Positions 56,266 to 64,000 of a DNA stretch of 64,000 nt are shown here, in pieces (positions within the stretch are counted from its first letter, which is position 1; each line of letters starts with the position of its first letter). Location of the stretch: positions 78,139 to 142,138 of the forward strand of contig JAFDYD010000004.1 of assembly GCA_018267615.1 (NCBI GenBank), in the 5' to 3' direction. This stretch comes from Bacteroidota bacterium. GTDB lineage: Bacteria; Bacteroidota; Bacteroidia; Chitinophagales; Chitinophagaceae. A program made the translations under genes and the position numbers. The notes below the pieces were generated by a model. That model was not told the origin of the DNA. It saw only the letters and a program-made list of their open reading frames with translations, and did no database searches.

Positions 56266-57492
56266 ATGCCAGGTTTTGAATTATTTGGAGAAGAAGAAAG
56301 AAAAGAAGTCAATGACGTGCTTGCAACGGGCATCCTTATGCGCTATGGATTTGACGGTCCGCGTAAGAATATCTGGAAATCCAAAGAATTGGAGGAAGCA
56401 ATATGCAAACAATTTGGTTGTCGTTATGCGCAGTTGACTTCGAGCGGCACTTCTGCATTGACGACGGCGTTATCTGCATTGGGAATCGGCGCTGGTGATG
56501 AGGTTATTATGCCTTCATTCACATTTGTTGCGAGTTTCGAAGCTGTATTAAGTGTTGGTGCCATACCGGTGTTGGCAGATATCGATGAGTCGCTTACACT
56601 CAATCCCGATGCAGTGAGAAAAGAAATCACTTCAAAAACAAAATGCGTGATGCCAGTACATATGTGCGGTAGCATGGCCGATCTCGATCCATTGATTCAA
56701 ATTTGTAAAGAACACAATCTCATTTTACTTGAAGATGCATGCCAGAGTATTGGCGGATCTTATAAAGGGAAATTCCTCGGCACGATTGGTCATGCCGGAA
56801 CTTTTTCATTTGATTTTGTAAAAACAATCACCTGCGCTGAAGGTGGTGTGGTGATGACAAACGATCATGATCTATACACAAAAGCAGATGGGTTTACGGA
56901 TCATGGTCACGATCACAAAGGAGCAGATCGTGGAGCCGATTTGCATCCGTTCATCGGTTATAATTATAGAATTTCCGAATTACACGCGGCAGTCGGTCTA
57001 GCCCAGATTAGGAAACTTGATAAATTTTTATCGATTCAAAAAAATAATTACGATCAACTAAAAAATATACTATCACAGATTCCTGAAGTTTCTTTTAGAC
57101 AGATTCCAGATCCGGCAGGCGACAGTTGTACTTTTATGAGTTGGTTCTTACCCACAGAATCGCTCACCAGGTCTGTTGTAGCCGAATTGAAAGAACAAAA
57201 TATTCTCGCGGGTAATTTTTATTGGTTTGATAATAACTGGCACTATATCCGCAAATGGGATCACCTGAAGCAAGCGACAACCTTGAATAATCTGAATGAA
57301 GGCCAGAAAGCAGCGCTGGAAAAGCTTCAGCAGAAGTCTTTTTCTGCCAGCGACAGCATTATGAACCGATGCATTTCTACAGCCATTAGTTTGTTATGGA
57401 CTCCGCAACAAATTGAAGAGAAAGGAAAGAAAATGGTGTCTGCAATTAAAAAAGTGCTGCAGCAAACTTCAGCGCTGCAGGCAAGTTTTTAA
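56266..57492 (+). CDS. DegT/DnrJ/EryC1/StrS family sugar aminotransferase
   Basis: The 408-residue PLP enzyme has family hallmarks: an N-terminal segment ending YAQLTSSGTSALTTALSALGIG, DEVIMPSFTFVASFEAVL, and the PLP-lysine region FSFDFVKTITCAEGGVV with the internal Lys. It also has ILLEDACQSIGGSY, which contacts the cofactor. Such enzymes aminate keto-sugar nucleotides for polysaccharide or antibiotic sugars. Unlike most, it has no sugar epimerase or glycosyltransferase neighbours here. The specific sugar is unknown. Confidence 0.9.
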   Translation: MPGFELFGEEERKEVNDVLATGILMRYGFDGPRKNIWKSKELEEAICKQFGCRYAQLTSSGTSALTTALSALGIGAGDEVIMPSFTFVASFEAVLSVGAIPVLADIDESLTLNPDAVRKEITSKTKCVMPVHMCGSMADLDPLIQICKEHNLILLEDACQSIGGSYKGKFLGTIGHAGTFSFDFVKTITCAEGGVVMTNDHDLYTKADGFTDHGHDHKGADRGADLHPFIGYNYRISELHAAVGLAQIRKLDKFLSIQKNNYDQLKNILSQIPEVSFRQIPDPAGDSCTFMSWFLPTESLTRSVVAELKEQNILAGNFYWFDNNWHYIRKWDHLKQATTLNNLNEGQKAALEKLQQKSFSASDSIMNRCISTAISLLWTPQQIEEKGKKMVSAIKKVLQQTSALQASF

Positions 57493-57498
57493 GAAAAG

Positions 57499-57894
57499 TT
57501 ATTGAACGTAAGATCCGCTTTTGCCTTCCAGGTAATTGCAATATTCAAGTGATCCGAGCCGAATACGCAACGGCACATGAACCTTTTTCTCAAACTCCCA
57601 TTCTCTTTTACAGAAAAACCCGAGCGTGTGTACATAATAATCAGGAGGTATCGTGCTTCTTAAACTAACCCGGTTGATTGGGGTTGATATTAAATTAATC
57701 TTCTCCGTTGTCGTTCCATTTTTAAAATCAGCCGACCTCGCATATATTAATTGACCCGAGCCTTGACACTCAAATTTTTCCGGCACCATTCCGTGATCCC
57801 GGAAAACAGGTTTTTGCGCTTGCGTTTTTAACATTCCCAGCAAGAAAAAGAACGCAACAAGAAAACTAATTTTTCGTTCCCATCGTTTTTTCAT
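57499..57894 (-). CDS. Short exported protein of unknown function
   Basis: The 131-residue product begins with a membrane helix or signal (ISFLVAFFFLLGMLKTQAQ), followed by about 100 residues with strand character and aromatic residues. Three cysteines are spread through it (FECQG, GFFCKRE, LEYCNYLEG). I do not recognise a family. It converges on the DegT gene (6-base gap) and is divergent from rpoN. Confidence 0.6.
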   Translation of the reverse strand: MKKRWERKISFLVAFFFLLGMLKTQAQKPVFRDHGMVPEKFECQGSGQLIYARSADFKNGTTTEKINLISTPINRVSLRSTIPPDYYVHTLGFFCKREWEFEKKVHVPLRIRLGSLEYCNYLEGKSGSYVQ

Positions 57895-57975
57895 AATTGT
57901 ATGTAAATTACGGCTCGATTTTTGTGGTTAGGCGCGATTTTTTATCGTGCCTGCCTGGGATCAAACCCCTTAAGA

Positions 57976-59466
57976 ATGGCACTAAGTCAATCATTACAGC
58001 AAAAGTTACTACAAAAACTATCACCCCAACAAATTCAATTGATGAAATTGTTGCAGGTGCCGACTGCCAATCTTGAGGAGCGGATCAAAGAGGAACTCGA
58101 AGAAAATCCAGCGTTGGAAGTCACTGAAGAAGATCACGACGATGGATTAACGGACGATTCCAAGGACGAATTCGAAAGCAATGACAATGACGAATTCGAA
58201 TCAGAAGGCAGCCAGGATGAGTACGATAATATCGACATCAGCGATTATGTAAACGAATATGATGATGAGGTTTCGGATTATAAACTCAGGGACGATAATT
58301 ATCCCGATTCAGAAGACCAAAAAACAATCCCCCGAAAAGTTGAAACAACTTTTCACGACATGTTGCTCGATCAACTGGGTATGATGAAAGTTGATGATCG
58401 TGTGCGTCGTATCGCAGAACAAATTGTGGGAAGTATCGATGACGATGGTTATTTAAGAAGAGAAACTACTTCGATTGTTGATGATCTTGCCTTTCGACAG
58501 AATATCGAAACCAATGAAAAAGAGGTGGAAGAGGTGATAAAACAAATCCAGCAGTTCGATCCTCCCGGCGTTGGCGCAAGAAATTTACAAGAATCCTTAC
58601 TCATACAATTGCATCGCAAAAAATCTGAAGGAAAAAGTGTGGAGATGGCAATTGAAGTGCTGACTTACTATTTTGATGAATTTACAAAAAAACACTACGA
58701 CAAAATACAACGTGGATTGAATTTGGATGACGAACAGTTCCGCGACGTCATTAAACAAATTATAAAGCTAAATCCAAAACCTGGCGGCCATGTTGGAGAC
58801 ACCAGCAGGGCGGAAAGTTATGTGGTTCCTGACTTTTTTATATTTAACAACAATGGAACTCTTGAATTGACATTAAACTCGAGAAACGCGCCTGATTTGC
58901 GAGTTAGTGAGGGTTACCGGGAAATGCTGAAAGATTACGACAAAGGATCAAAAAAAGATAAGCGCCAGAAAGAAGCCGTACTTTTTATTAAGCAAAAAAT
59001 AGACGCAGCAAAATGGTTTATTGATGCGATAAAACAGAGACAGCAAACATTGTTCAGCACCATGCAAACCATCATGGATTATCAGCATGAGTTTTTTGTT
59101 ACGGGCGACGAAACCACGCTGAAGCCAATGATCTTAAAAGATATTGCCGAAAGAACAGGGCTCGATATATCAACAGTGAGCCGTGTGGCAAATAGTAAAT
59201 TCGTACAAACGGAATTCGGAACCTACCGGCTAAAATTCTTTTTTAGTGAATCGCTTAGCACAGACAGTGGAGAAGAAGTTTCTACCAGGGAAGTGAAAAA
59301 AATTCTAAGCGACATGATCGAGTCGGAAAGTAAAAAGAAACCACTAAGCGATGAACGACTCACAGAATTATTACAAGAAAAAGGTTATAATATTGCTCGC
59401 CGGACCGTTGCCAAATATCGTGAACAGCTAAATATTCCTGTTGCGAGATTGAGAAAAGAATTGTAA
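57976..59466 (+). CDS. rpoN: RNA polymerase sigma-54 factor
   Basis: The 496-residue protein is sigma-54. It has region I (ALSQSLQQKLLQKLSPQQIQLMKLLQ, with the Q-rich activator-interacting segment), an acidic region II (about 45-100), and the core-binding and DNA-binding domains with the RpoN box ARRTVAKYRE at about 474-483. It directs RNA polymerase to -24/-12 promoters with AAA+ activators. ATG 57976 was chosen because MALSQSLQQKLL is the conserved start; the open frame extends 18 codons upstream. No activator gene is adjacent. Confidence 0.96.
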   Translation: MALSQSLQQKLLQKLSPQQIQLMKLLQVPTANLEERIKEELEENPALEVTEEDHDDGLTDDSKDEFESNDNDEFESEGSQDEYDNIDISDYVNEYDDEVSDYKLRDDNYPDSEDQKTIPRKVETTFHDMLLDQLGMMKVDDRVRRIAEQIVGSIDDDGYLRRETTSIVDDLAFRQNIETNEKEVEEVIKQIQQFDPPGVGARNLQESLLIQLHRKKSEGKSVEMAIEVLTYYFDEFTKKHYDKIQRGLNLDDEQFRDVIKQIIKLNPKPGGHVGDTSRAESYVVPDFFIFNNNGTLELTLNSRNAPDLRVSEGYREMLKDYDKGSKKDKRQKEAVLFIKQKIDAAKWFIDAIKQRQQTLFSTMQTIMDYQHEFFVTGDETTLKPMILKDIAERTGLDISTVSRVANSKFVQTEFGTYRLKFFFSESLSTDSGEEVSTREVKKILSDMIESESKKKPLSDERLTELLQEKGYNIARRTVAKYREQLNIPVARLRKEL

Positions 59467-59520
59467 CAGCTCCGTATTTCATTCATTCGATTTTTTTACC
59501 TGATGATTTTAAATGAGCAT

Positions 59521-60177
59521 ATGGATACAAAAGATATCCGGGAAATAAAACCTCAATACAACAGCTTCCTTGTTTTCCTGGGCAATTTATTTTCTTTTGT
59601 TTTTCATCCGTTGTTCATCACAACATACATCTTCATATTTCTTATTTTTATTCATCCGGGAACATTTACAGGATTCGAACCGAGGCTCAAACTATTTAGA
59701 TTTCTTACCGTATTTCTCTTTACGACCGCATTTCCCGCATTTTCTGTTTTTTTAACATGGAGATTAAAATTGATTCAATCTCTTTATTTATCTACTACCA
59801 GAGAACGCCTGATCCCTTACGTATTGACAATGTTTTTTTATTTCTGGACCTGGTATGTTTTTAGAAATTTGCCGGATAGTCCGCCTGTAACAATTCATCT
59901 TTTATTAGGCTCTTTTCTTGCAATATGCGGAGGATGGATGTGCAATATTTTTTTCAAAATCAGTATGCACGGAATAGCGATGGGCGGGCTGATCATTTTC
60001 GCACTGTTATTTGCTTTCACAGATAGTTATTCCTCGGGCTTATATTTGTCGGTTGCGGTATTGATCGCCGGGCTTGTATGCACTTCACGCCTGATCGTTT
60101 CTGATCATTCCACATTTGAAGTTTACACCGGCTTGTTGGTAGGAATACTTGCTCAATTCATAGCATGGCTTTTCTAA
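59521..60177 (+). CDS. Multi-span membrane protein, possibly PAP2-related
   Basis: The 218-residue protein has about six predicted membrane helices (for example VFLGNLFSFVFHPLFITTYIF, LGSFLAICGGWMCNIFFKISMH). The TTRERLIPY and SMHGIAMGG segments resemble a PAP2-like phosphatase arrangement, but a full catalytic triad is not convincing. ATG 59521 follows an earlier in-frame ATG (59503) by six codons; either could be used. It lies 54 bases after rpoN on the same strand, so it may be cotranscribed. No firm function is given. Confidence 0.6.
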   Translation: MDTKDIREIKPQYNSFLVFLGNLFSFVFHPLFITTYIFIFLIFIHPGTFTGFEPRLKLFRFLTVFLFTTAFPAFSVFLTWRLKLIQSLYLSTTRERLIPYVLTMFFYFWTWYVFRNLPDSPPVTIHLLLGSFLAICGGWMCNIFFKISMHGIAMGGLIIFALLFAFTDSYSSGLYLSVAVLIAGLVCTSRLIVSDHSTFEVYTGLLVGILAQFIAWLF

Positions 60178-60309
60178 AGGCCAAAAATTTTTTTAATTAT
60201 CATTATGAAGCCTTCGCCCATCAATAACAAAAAAGGAAAAGCCCAATCATAGGGTACGACCTATATTGAGCATTTTCTCTTTTCAAACCATCTGAAGTTT
60301 ACGTCCGCG

Positions 60310-61077
60310 CTAGCTGTTAAGTATCTTTGATTTTGATAAATATTTTTTTGCAGGGAAGTAAACGAACAAACAGGTACCATCCTTAATCGTTTCAATAATA
60401 TCTTCTGCTTCGTCTGATGGAACTGCCGGACATCCAAAACTTCTTCCATTAAAACGATTGTACCTGATAAAATCTTCACCAACATATTTGGAACCGTGCA
60501 CTACGATGTTACGTTTGCACGCTCTGTTATTAAATCCTTTTTCTAATCCCTGGATGCGCAACGCAAGTCCATGATCACCGTAGTAAGTATGTTCCGTAAC
60601 ATAAAATCCTAAACTACTTTTATGAGACCTTTGGTTATTTGAAAAATAATGTGCGAACTCGGAACCGGAAGCGCGACCATGCGCAACAAATGTATTGATC
60701 AACACTTTCCTTTGTTCGATATCGATAACATAGAGACGTCTGTTGCGTGATGACTGACTAAAATCTACAATTGAGATAATATTATTTTTCGTCACTAAAT
60801 GATGACTTGCCAAATAAATATATCCCCTATAAGCATATTCAAAAGCATCCTTGTTTAATCCCAGGCTGTCTAAATTTGCCTGTTGATATAAACAAGAAAC
60901 CTCTTCTTTGTAAGCTTCGGAAAGTGTAATTGAAGAACGTGAAATTTTGTGAGCGCGTGCGGCTTTTATTTTTTTTGCTCCTTTTCTGTGCGAAGTCGAA
61001 GGACTTGCATAAAGTGCTGGTGCAAGTAAAAAAAGGATGATAAAACCGCAAATGGATTTTGGATTTAGGGTACGCAT
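60310..61077 (-). CDS. Exported murein L,D-transpeptidase catalytic domain protein
   Basis: The 255-residue protein has a signal peptide (SICGFIILFLLAPALYASP) and a catalytic domain of the murein L,D-transpeptidase-like family (YkuD-related). The active-site Cys lies in NGRSFGCPAVPSDEA near residue 220, with the conserved His in NIVVHGSKYVGE. The N-terminal part of about 100 residues is a linker and helical portion. It should make or cut cross-links in peptidoglycan. ATG 61077 was chosen over the upstream in-frame ATG at 61095. Confidence 0.88.
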   Translation of the reverse strand: MRTLNPKSICGFIILFLLAPALYASPSTSHRKGAKKIKAARAHKISRSSITLSEAYKEEVSCLYQQANLDSLGLNKDAFEYAYRGYIYLASHHLVTKNNIISIVDFSQSSRNRRLYVIDIEQRKVLINTFVAHGRASGSEFAHYFSNNQRSHKSSLGFYVTEHTYYGDHGLALRIQGLEKGFNNRACKRNIVVHGSKYVGEDFIRYNRFNGRSFGCPAVPSDEAEDIIETIKDGTCLFVYFPAKKYLSKSKILNS

Positions 61078-61306
61078 TGGATTAGGGTTTTTCAAAAAAA
61101 ATCGCTTATTATAAACGGTCTGACAGCTAAAATATTATTCAAATTCTAATTGTGCAAGACCAAGAACGTGAATTTTTTATTGTGCAAAAAAACAGAATTT
61201 TAAAAGGTCGAGTTTAAGTACTTAGTATTTTTTACACGTAAAAATTCGAACGTTCTGATTTAAGTTTAGTAAGCGTATTCATTTATATAGTAACCGACGA
61301 GGGGTA

Positions 61307-62320
61307 TTATGTAACCTTGGTTACTTCAAATTCGATTACATAAATTTTTATCATCAATATAAAGAGCGAAATAAGTATTGGCCCGAATATCAAGCCGATA
61401 AATCCAAATAAATTCAAACCAACAATAACACCGAATGCGGTTATTAATGGATGTACATCGCCAATTTGTTTTTGCAGCCAAAAACGAAAAACACTATCAA
61501 TCGTACTAATTACTCCAAAACCGTAGATAAGCATAATAAGGCCTTTTATATTCATTCCGTTTGCGAAGAATAATATTGCAACAGGCACATAAGCAAGAGC
61601 TGCTCCAACCACTGGCATCATCGATGCGATACAGGTTACAATAAACCAGAAGATTGGTTCATTTACACCCAAAAACAGATACGCTATTAATCCCAACGCC
61701 CCCTGGAATAAAGCGATTAAAGGAATGCCAATGGCATTTGAATATACAAGCGTATTTGTTTCGCGTCTCAACATCAAAACGTTTTCATTTTTCATCGGCA
61801 TCCAATCGATAAGCCATGTTTCCATTTTACGACCGCTGATCAGCATGAAATAAAGAATAAAATAGGTAAAGACGATTGTGATGAGACTATTAAAAGTGGC
61901 TCCTAAAATGCGAGGAAGAGTTTGTGCAGTCAGTGTCGTCAACTGCTGCATATTGTTGTCCGATAAAATCTGGACATTATACTTTTGTTCATACGTGTGA
62001 ATGAATTGTTCAACTGTATTCAAAACCGCAGATGAATGTTGTATGGCAAAATTTATTTTCGAAGACATCAGGTTGATTAGCATAACAATCGGAAGCAGGA
62101 TCACAATAAACGAAAGAACCATAAGAAGCCCTGCCGCCAATGGCTTTTTCCATTTATACTTGCCCGTTAGTATATACATCCATTTTTTCAGCAACACAAA
62201 CAAAGTATAAGATCCTAGTAACGCTGGAATAAAAGATTCTAATTGCCTAAATAAAATGAATCCAAGGAGAATGATCAAAAGCAGCAGTAATATCTGCCGG
62301 ATAATATTGTTGGGAATCAT
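61307..62320 (-). CDS. AI-2E family transporter
   Basis: The 337-residue membrane protein has about eight hydrophobic helices and AI-2E/PerM family features, such as the FIPALLGSYTLFVLLKKWM start, a long non-membrane loop (about 90-140), GALGLIAYLFLGVNEPIFWFIVTCIASMMPVVGAALAYVP, and GVIVGLNLFGFIGLIFGPILISLFI near the end. The family name comes from autoinducer-2 export, but most members have unproven substrates, and some are Na+ antiporters. Confidence 0.9.
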   Translation of the reverse strand: MIPNNIIRQILLLLLIILLGFILFRQLESFIPALLGSYTLFVLLKKWMYILTGKYKWKKPLAAGLLMVLSFIVILLPIVMLINLMSSKINFAIQHSSAVLNTVEQFIHTYEQKYNVQILSDNNMQQLTTLTAQTLPRILGATFNSLITIVFTYFILYFMLISGRKMETWLIDWMPMKNENVLMLRRETNTLVYSNAIGIPLIALFQGALGLIAYLFLGVNEPIFWFIVTCIASMMPVVGAALAYVPVAILFFANGMNIKGLIMLIYGFGVISTIDSVFRFWLQKQIGDVHPLITAFGVIVGLNLFGFIGLIFGPILISLFILMIKIYVIEFEVTKVT

Positions 62321-62422
62321 AAGCGGAATTGAAAAACTAGTCTAAAATAGCTAATTAACCTTAAAACTCTTCTACCTTAGCATCAAGGAAATTATTTTAA
62401 TACAGGTTTGTTTTAAATCAGC

Positions 62423-62920
62423 ATGAAAACAGTTTTGTTAGTTCGTCATGCCAAGAGTAGTTGGGATGATGCTTCGGTCAAGGATTTTGACCGCACACTT
62501 AATGAAAGGGGTAAAAAAAATGCTCCTGAAATGGCTGCCCGTATTGTTAAAAGAAAAATTGATATTGGGCTTTTGATATCAAGTCCTGCAAAAAGAGCAA
62601 AGACAACAGCAATTTTATTTGGCAAGGAATTTAAAATGAATGAAGCTGATATTCTTTTCGACAAGGATTTGTATCACGCTGAACCAAGTGTTTTTTTTAA
62701 TATCATTTCGAATATCGATGATAAATACAAAAGCATTGCGGTATTCGCACACAACCCGGGAATCACTGAATTTGCCAATTTGCTAACAGCAATGCGTATA
62801 GATAATATCCCAACCTGTGGGGTTTTTGCAATAGCTGTCGAAATAGAAAGATGGAACGATTTTAATAAGGGAAAAAAGAATTTCCTTTTTTTTGACTATC
62901 CTAAATCAGGTCTTGATTAG
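62423..62920 (+). CDS. sixA: SixA-like histidine phosphatase
   Basis: The 165-residue protein is a small histidine-phosphatase-family enzyme with RHAKSSWDD (R8, H9) as the catalytic motif and the later Glu/His of the FAHNPGITEFANLL segment. The length and RHAKSSW start match SixA, which dephosphorylates histidine-phosphorylated proteins. It could also be a general small-molecule phosphatase. Its 3' end overlaps the convergent glycosyltransferase gene by 15 bases. Confidence 0.9.
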   Translation: MKTVLLVRHAKSSWDDASVKDFDRTLNERGKKNAPEMAARIVKRKIDIGLLISSPAKRAKTTAILFGKEFKMNEADILFDKDLYHAEPSVFFNIISNIDDKYKSIAVFAHNPGITEFANLLTAMRIDNIPTCGVFAIAVEIERWNDFNKGKKNFLFFDYPKSGLD

Positions 62921-64000
62921 GTGATGATACAAATCTGTCAATGCATTTTCGAAAGAATCATTACTTAATTCCGGCTTGGTAAAAGAAAAATTTTTCGCGC
63001 TTTCTATACATTTTTCTAAGTGAAAATCTTCTTCCTTCACAGTCAATATCATTTTCTTTGCTGAAAGATATCTGGCCAAATATTCCTGTTCCGGCTGACC
63101 AGGTGTAGGAATCATGATACATTTTTTTCTGAGTGAAATGAGATCCATAATACTACTATATCCGGAACGGCAAATAATATATTCCGATTCGCATATTGCT
63201 TTGTTCAGCGATTCCGATTCGAGGTGATTGTAAATGGTAATATTCGAAGGCATCGCGGGCAAATCGTGATTACCGGGCAATCCACGAACCACAATTATTT
63301 TTCCCGCATATTTTTTCAGTTGATCAAATAATTTTTTTTCAAAAAAAGTCCGCAGTGGCTCCGGACCAGAAATGATTACCATTAAAGAATCATTAATAAC
63401 AGTTGATTTGCATGCTGCAAATCTTGTCAATGCTCCAATATATCGTATAGGTATTACTGGTAGTTTAATTGGATGCGATAATAAACCTGCCAAAGAATTT
63501 TTATTTTCAAAATCAGGAATCCAGCAAATATTAAATCTGTTTATGAACCTGTAATTCATCGAGGTTAGTATCCTGGAAAAAAAATTTCCAAATCCTGTTT
63601 CTATATGCAACTGGTGTGTAATAAAAACGCAAAAAATTTTTTTAGAAGAAAGTCCAAACCTATTATCAGAAATCAGCAAGTCCGGTTTATGTGTATCCAA
63701 ATATTTGCGCAGCCAATTTCTTTCGCGCTTGATTGCTATCAAGATTTTTGGGATCTGTGTTATTATTTTGAGTCCAAAACCGGTGCGTTTGCTCCCATAT
63801 TCGACCTCGTAACCCGGCAAATGGATGAATTGAAGCGCGGAAAACTCTGCTTCAAGAAGTTTTTTTTGCGCCCCGGATACGGCAACTGATACTTCGTTCC
63901 CATCACTGATTAAAGCTTTAATTACTGGAATACAGCGCGTTGTATGACCTAACCCCCAATCTAACGGCGCCACCAAAACCTTTAATCTTACGGGGTTCGA
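62906..64000 (-). CDS. MurG-like glycosyltransferase, 5' end at or beyond the window edge
   Basis: The visible protein has GT-B (MurG/GT28-like) features: VAPLDWGLGHTTRCIPVIKAL at the N-terminal domain start, SEYIICRSGYSSIMDLISL in the C-terminal donor site, and PTPGQPEQEYLARYL. Similar proteins are annotated as UDP-glucuronosyltransferase-like or teichoic-acid-type sugar transferases. The TTG at 63976 is a possible start, but the frame remains open to the edge (codons reading VRLKV before it). The true start may therefore be outside the window, and the gene is marked as possibly partial. The 3' end overlaps sixA. Confidence 0.85.
   Translation of the reverse strand, partial: SNPVRLKVLVAPLDWGLGHTTRCIPVIKALISDGNEVSVAVSGAQKKLLEAEFSALQFIHLPGYEVEYGSKRTGFGLKIITQIPKILIAIKRERNWLRKYLDTHKPDLLISDNRFGLSSKKIFCVFITHQLHIETGFGNFFSRILTSMNYRFINRFNICWIPDFENKNSLAGLLSHPIKLPVIPIRYIGALTRFAACKSTVINDSLMVIISGPEPLRTFFEKKLFDQLKKYAGKIIVVRGLPGNHDLPAMPSNITIYNHLESESLNKAICESEYIICRSGYSSIMDLISLRKKCIMIPTPGQPEQEYLARYLSAKKMILTVKEEDFHLEKCIESAKNFSFTKPELSNDSFENALTDLYHHLIKT

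Noticed and set aside
1..64000. CRISPR arrays, tRNA or rRNA genes, phage or insertion-sequence genes.
   Set aside because: None was seen on reading both strands; the repeats found are isolated palindromes rather than regularly spaced direct repeats with spacers.

Overview
The window looks like ordinary chromosome of a member of the Bacteroidota, most likely a Chitinophagaceae-type (sphingobacterial) soil or freshwater bacterium. The support is: a type IX secretion (T9SS) C-terminal sorting domain, Bacteroidota-type promoters (TTTG, about 19-20 bases, TANNTTTG), Bacteroidota-restricted families (DUF5606, a small Lys/Gln/Gly-rich protein), SPFH, MerC and LytS/LytTR proteins, and A+T-rich intergenic DNA. 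I see no rRNA, tRNA, CRISPR array, transposase, integrase or prophage gene.

Layout. 0-12 kb: mannose-1-phosphate guanylyltransferase, a PolB-like exonuclease, RidA, a DinB-fold protein, a methionine-type aminotransferase, a large helical unknown, a HAD hydrolase, FeoB, RecA and a T9SS cargo protein. 12-23 kb: methylglyoxal synthase with a GNAT enzyme, an M28 peptidase, an AsmA-like protein, and the DNA repair genes uvrB and polA. 23-34 kb: a Tyr/Trp/Gly-rich surface protein, a sterol-desaturase family enzyme, a PIG-L deacetylase, an amidohydrolase, small stress-type proteins, a LytS/LytTR two-component pair, DUF5606 and an M3 oligopeptidase. 34-38 kb: a metal/redox cluster (Fur-family regulator, SCO protein, divergent MerC protein, NfuA-like Fe-S carrier), then a nicotinamide-riboside module (PnuC transporter overlapping a NadR-like kinase). 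38-51 kb: MtgA, LysE transporter, GH3-family enzyme, a HigBA-type toxin-antitoxin pair, a run of small enzymes, a GHL10 hydrolase, MarR, DinB, a radical SAM/SPASM protein, GH25 lysozyme and SPFH protein. 51-64 kb: an ArsC/Spx-like protein, PcrA/UvrD helicase, ferritin, DUF1080 protein, DegT aminotransferase, RpoN (sigma-54), L,D-transpeptidase, AI-2E family permease, SixA-like phosphatase and a glycosyltransferase that runs to the window edge.

The most unusual content lies between the genes. I count 13 long, near-perfect palindromes (about one per 5 kb). Eleven begin inside, on or within 8 bases of the stop codon of a flanking gene, and several fill a convergent gap from stop to stop. Each arm is built from a degenerate 7-9-base word (for example GATTnnnnn, AGTCGATA, ACAAGRY, AACGCTG, GGTATAR, GAGCGGA), yet the two arms match each other far better than the words within an arm match one another. 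Five share the outer start GAACYnnGATT. There are also two promoter-plus-terminator small-RNA candidates (6.35-6.55 kb and 34.33-34.47 kb) whose terminator hairpins share the loop TGTTTCTACA, overlapping inverted repeats on the merC promoter next to a Fur-family gene, and a 43-codon remnant of a SnoaL-like gene upstream of pnuC.
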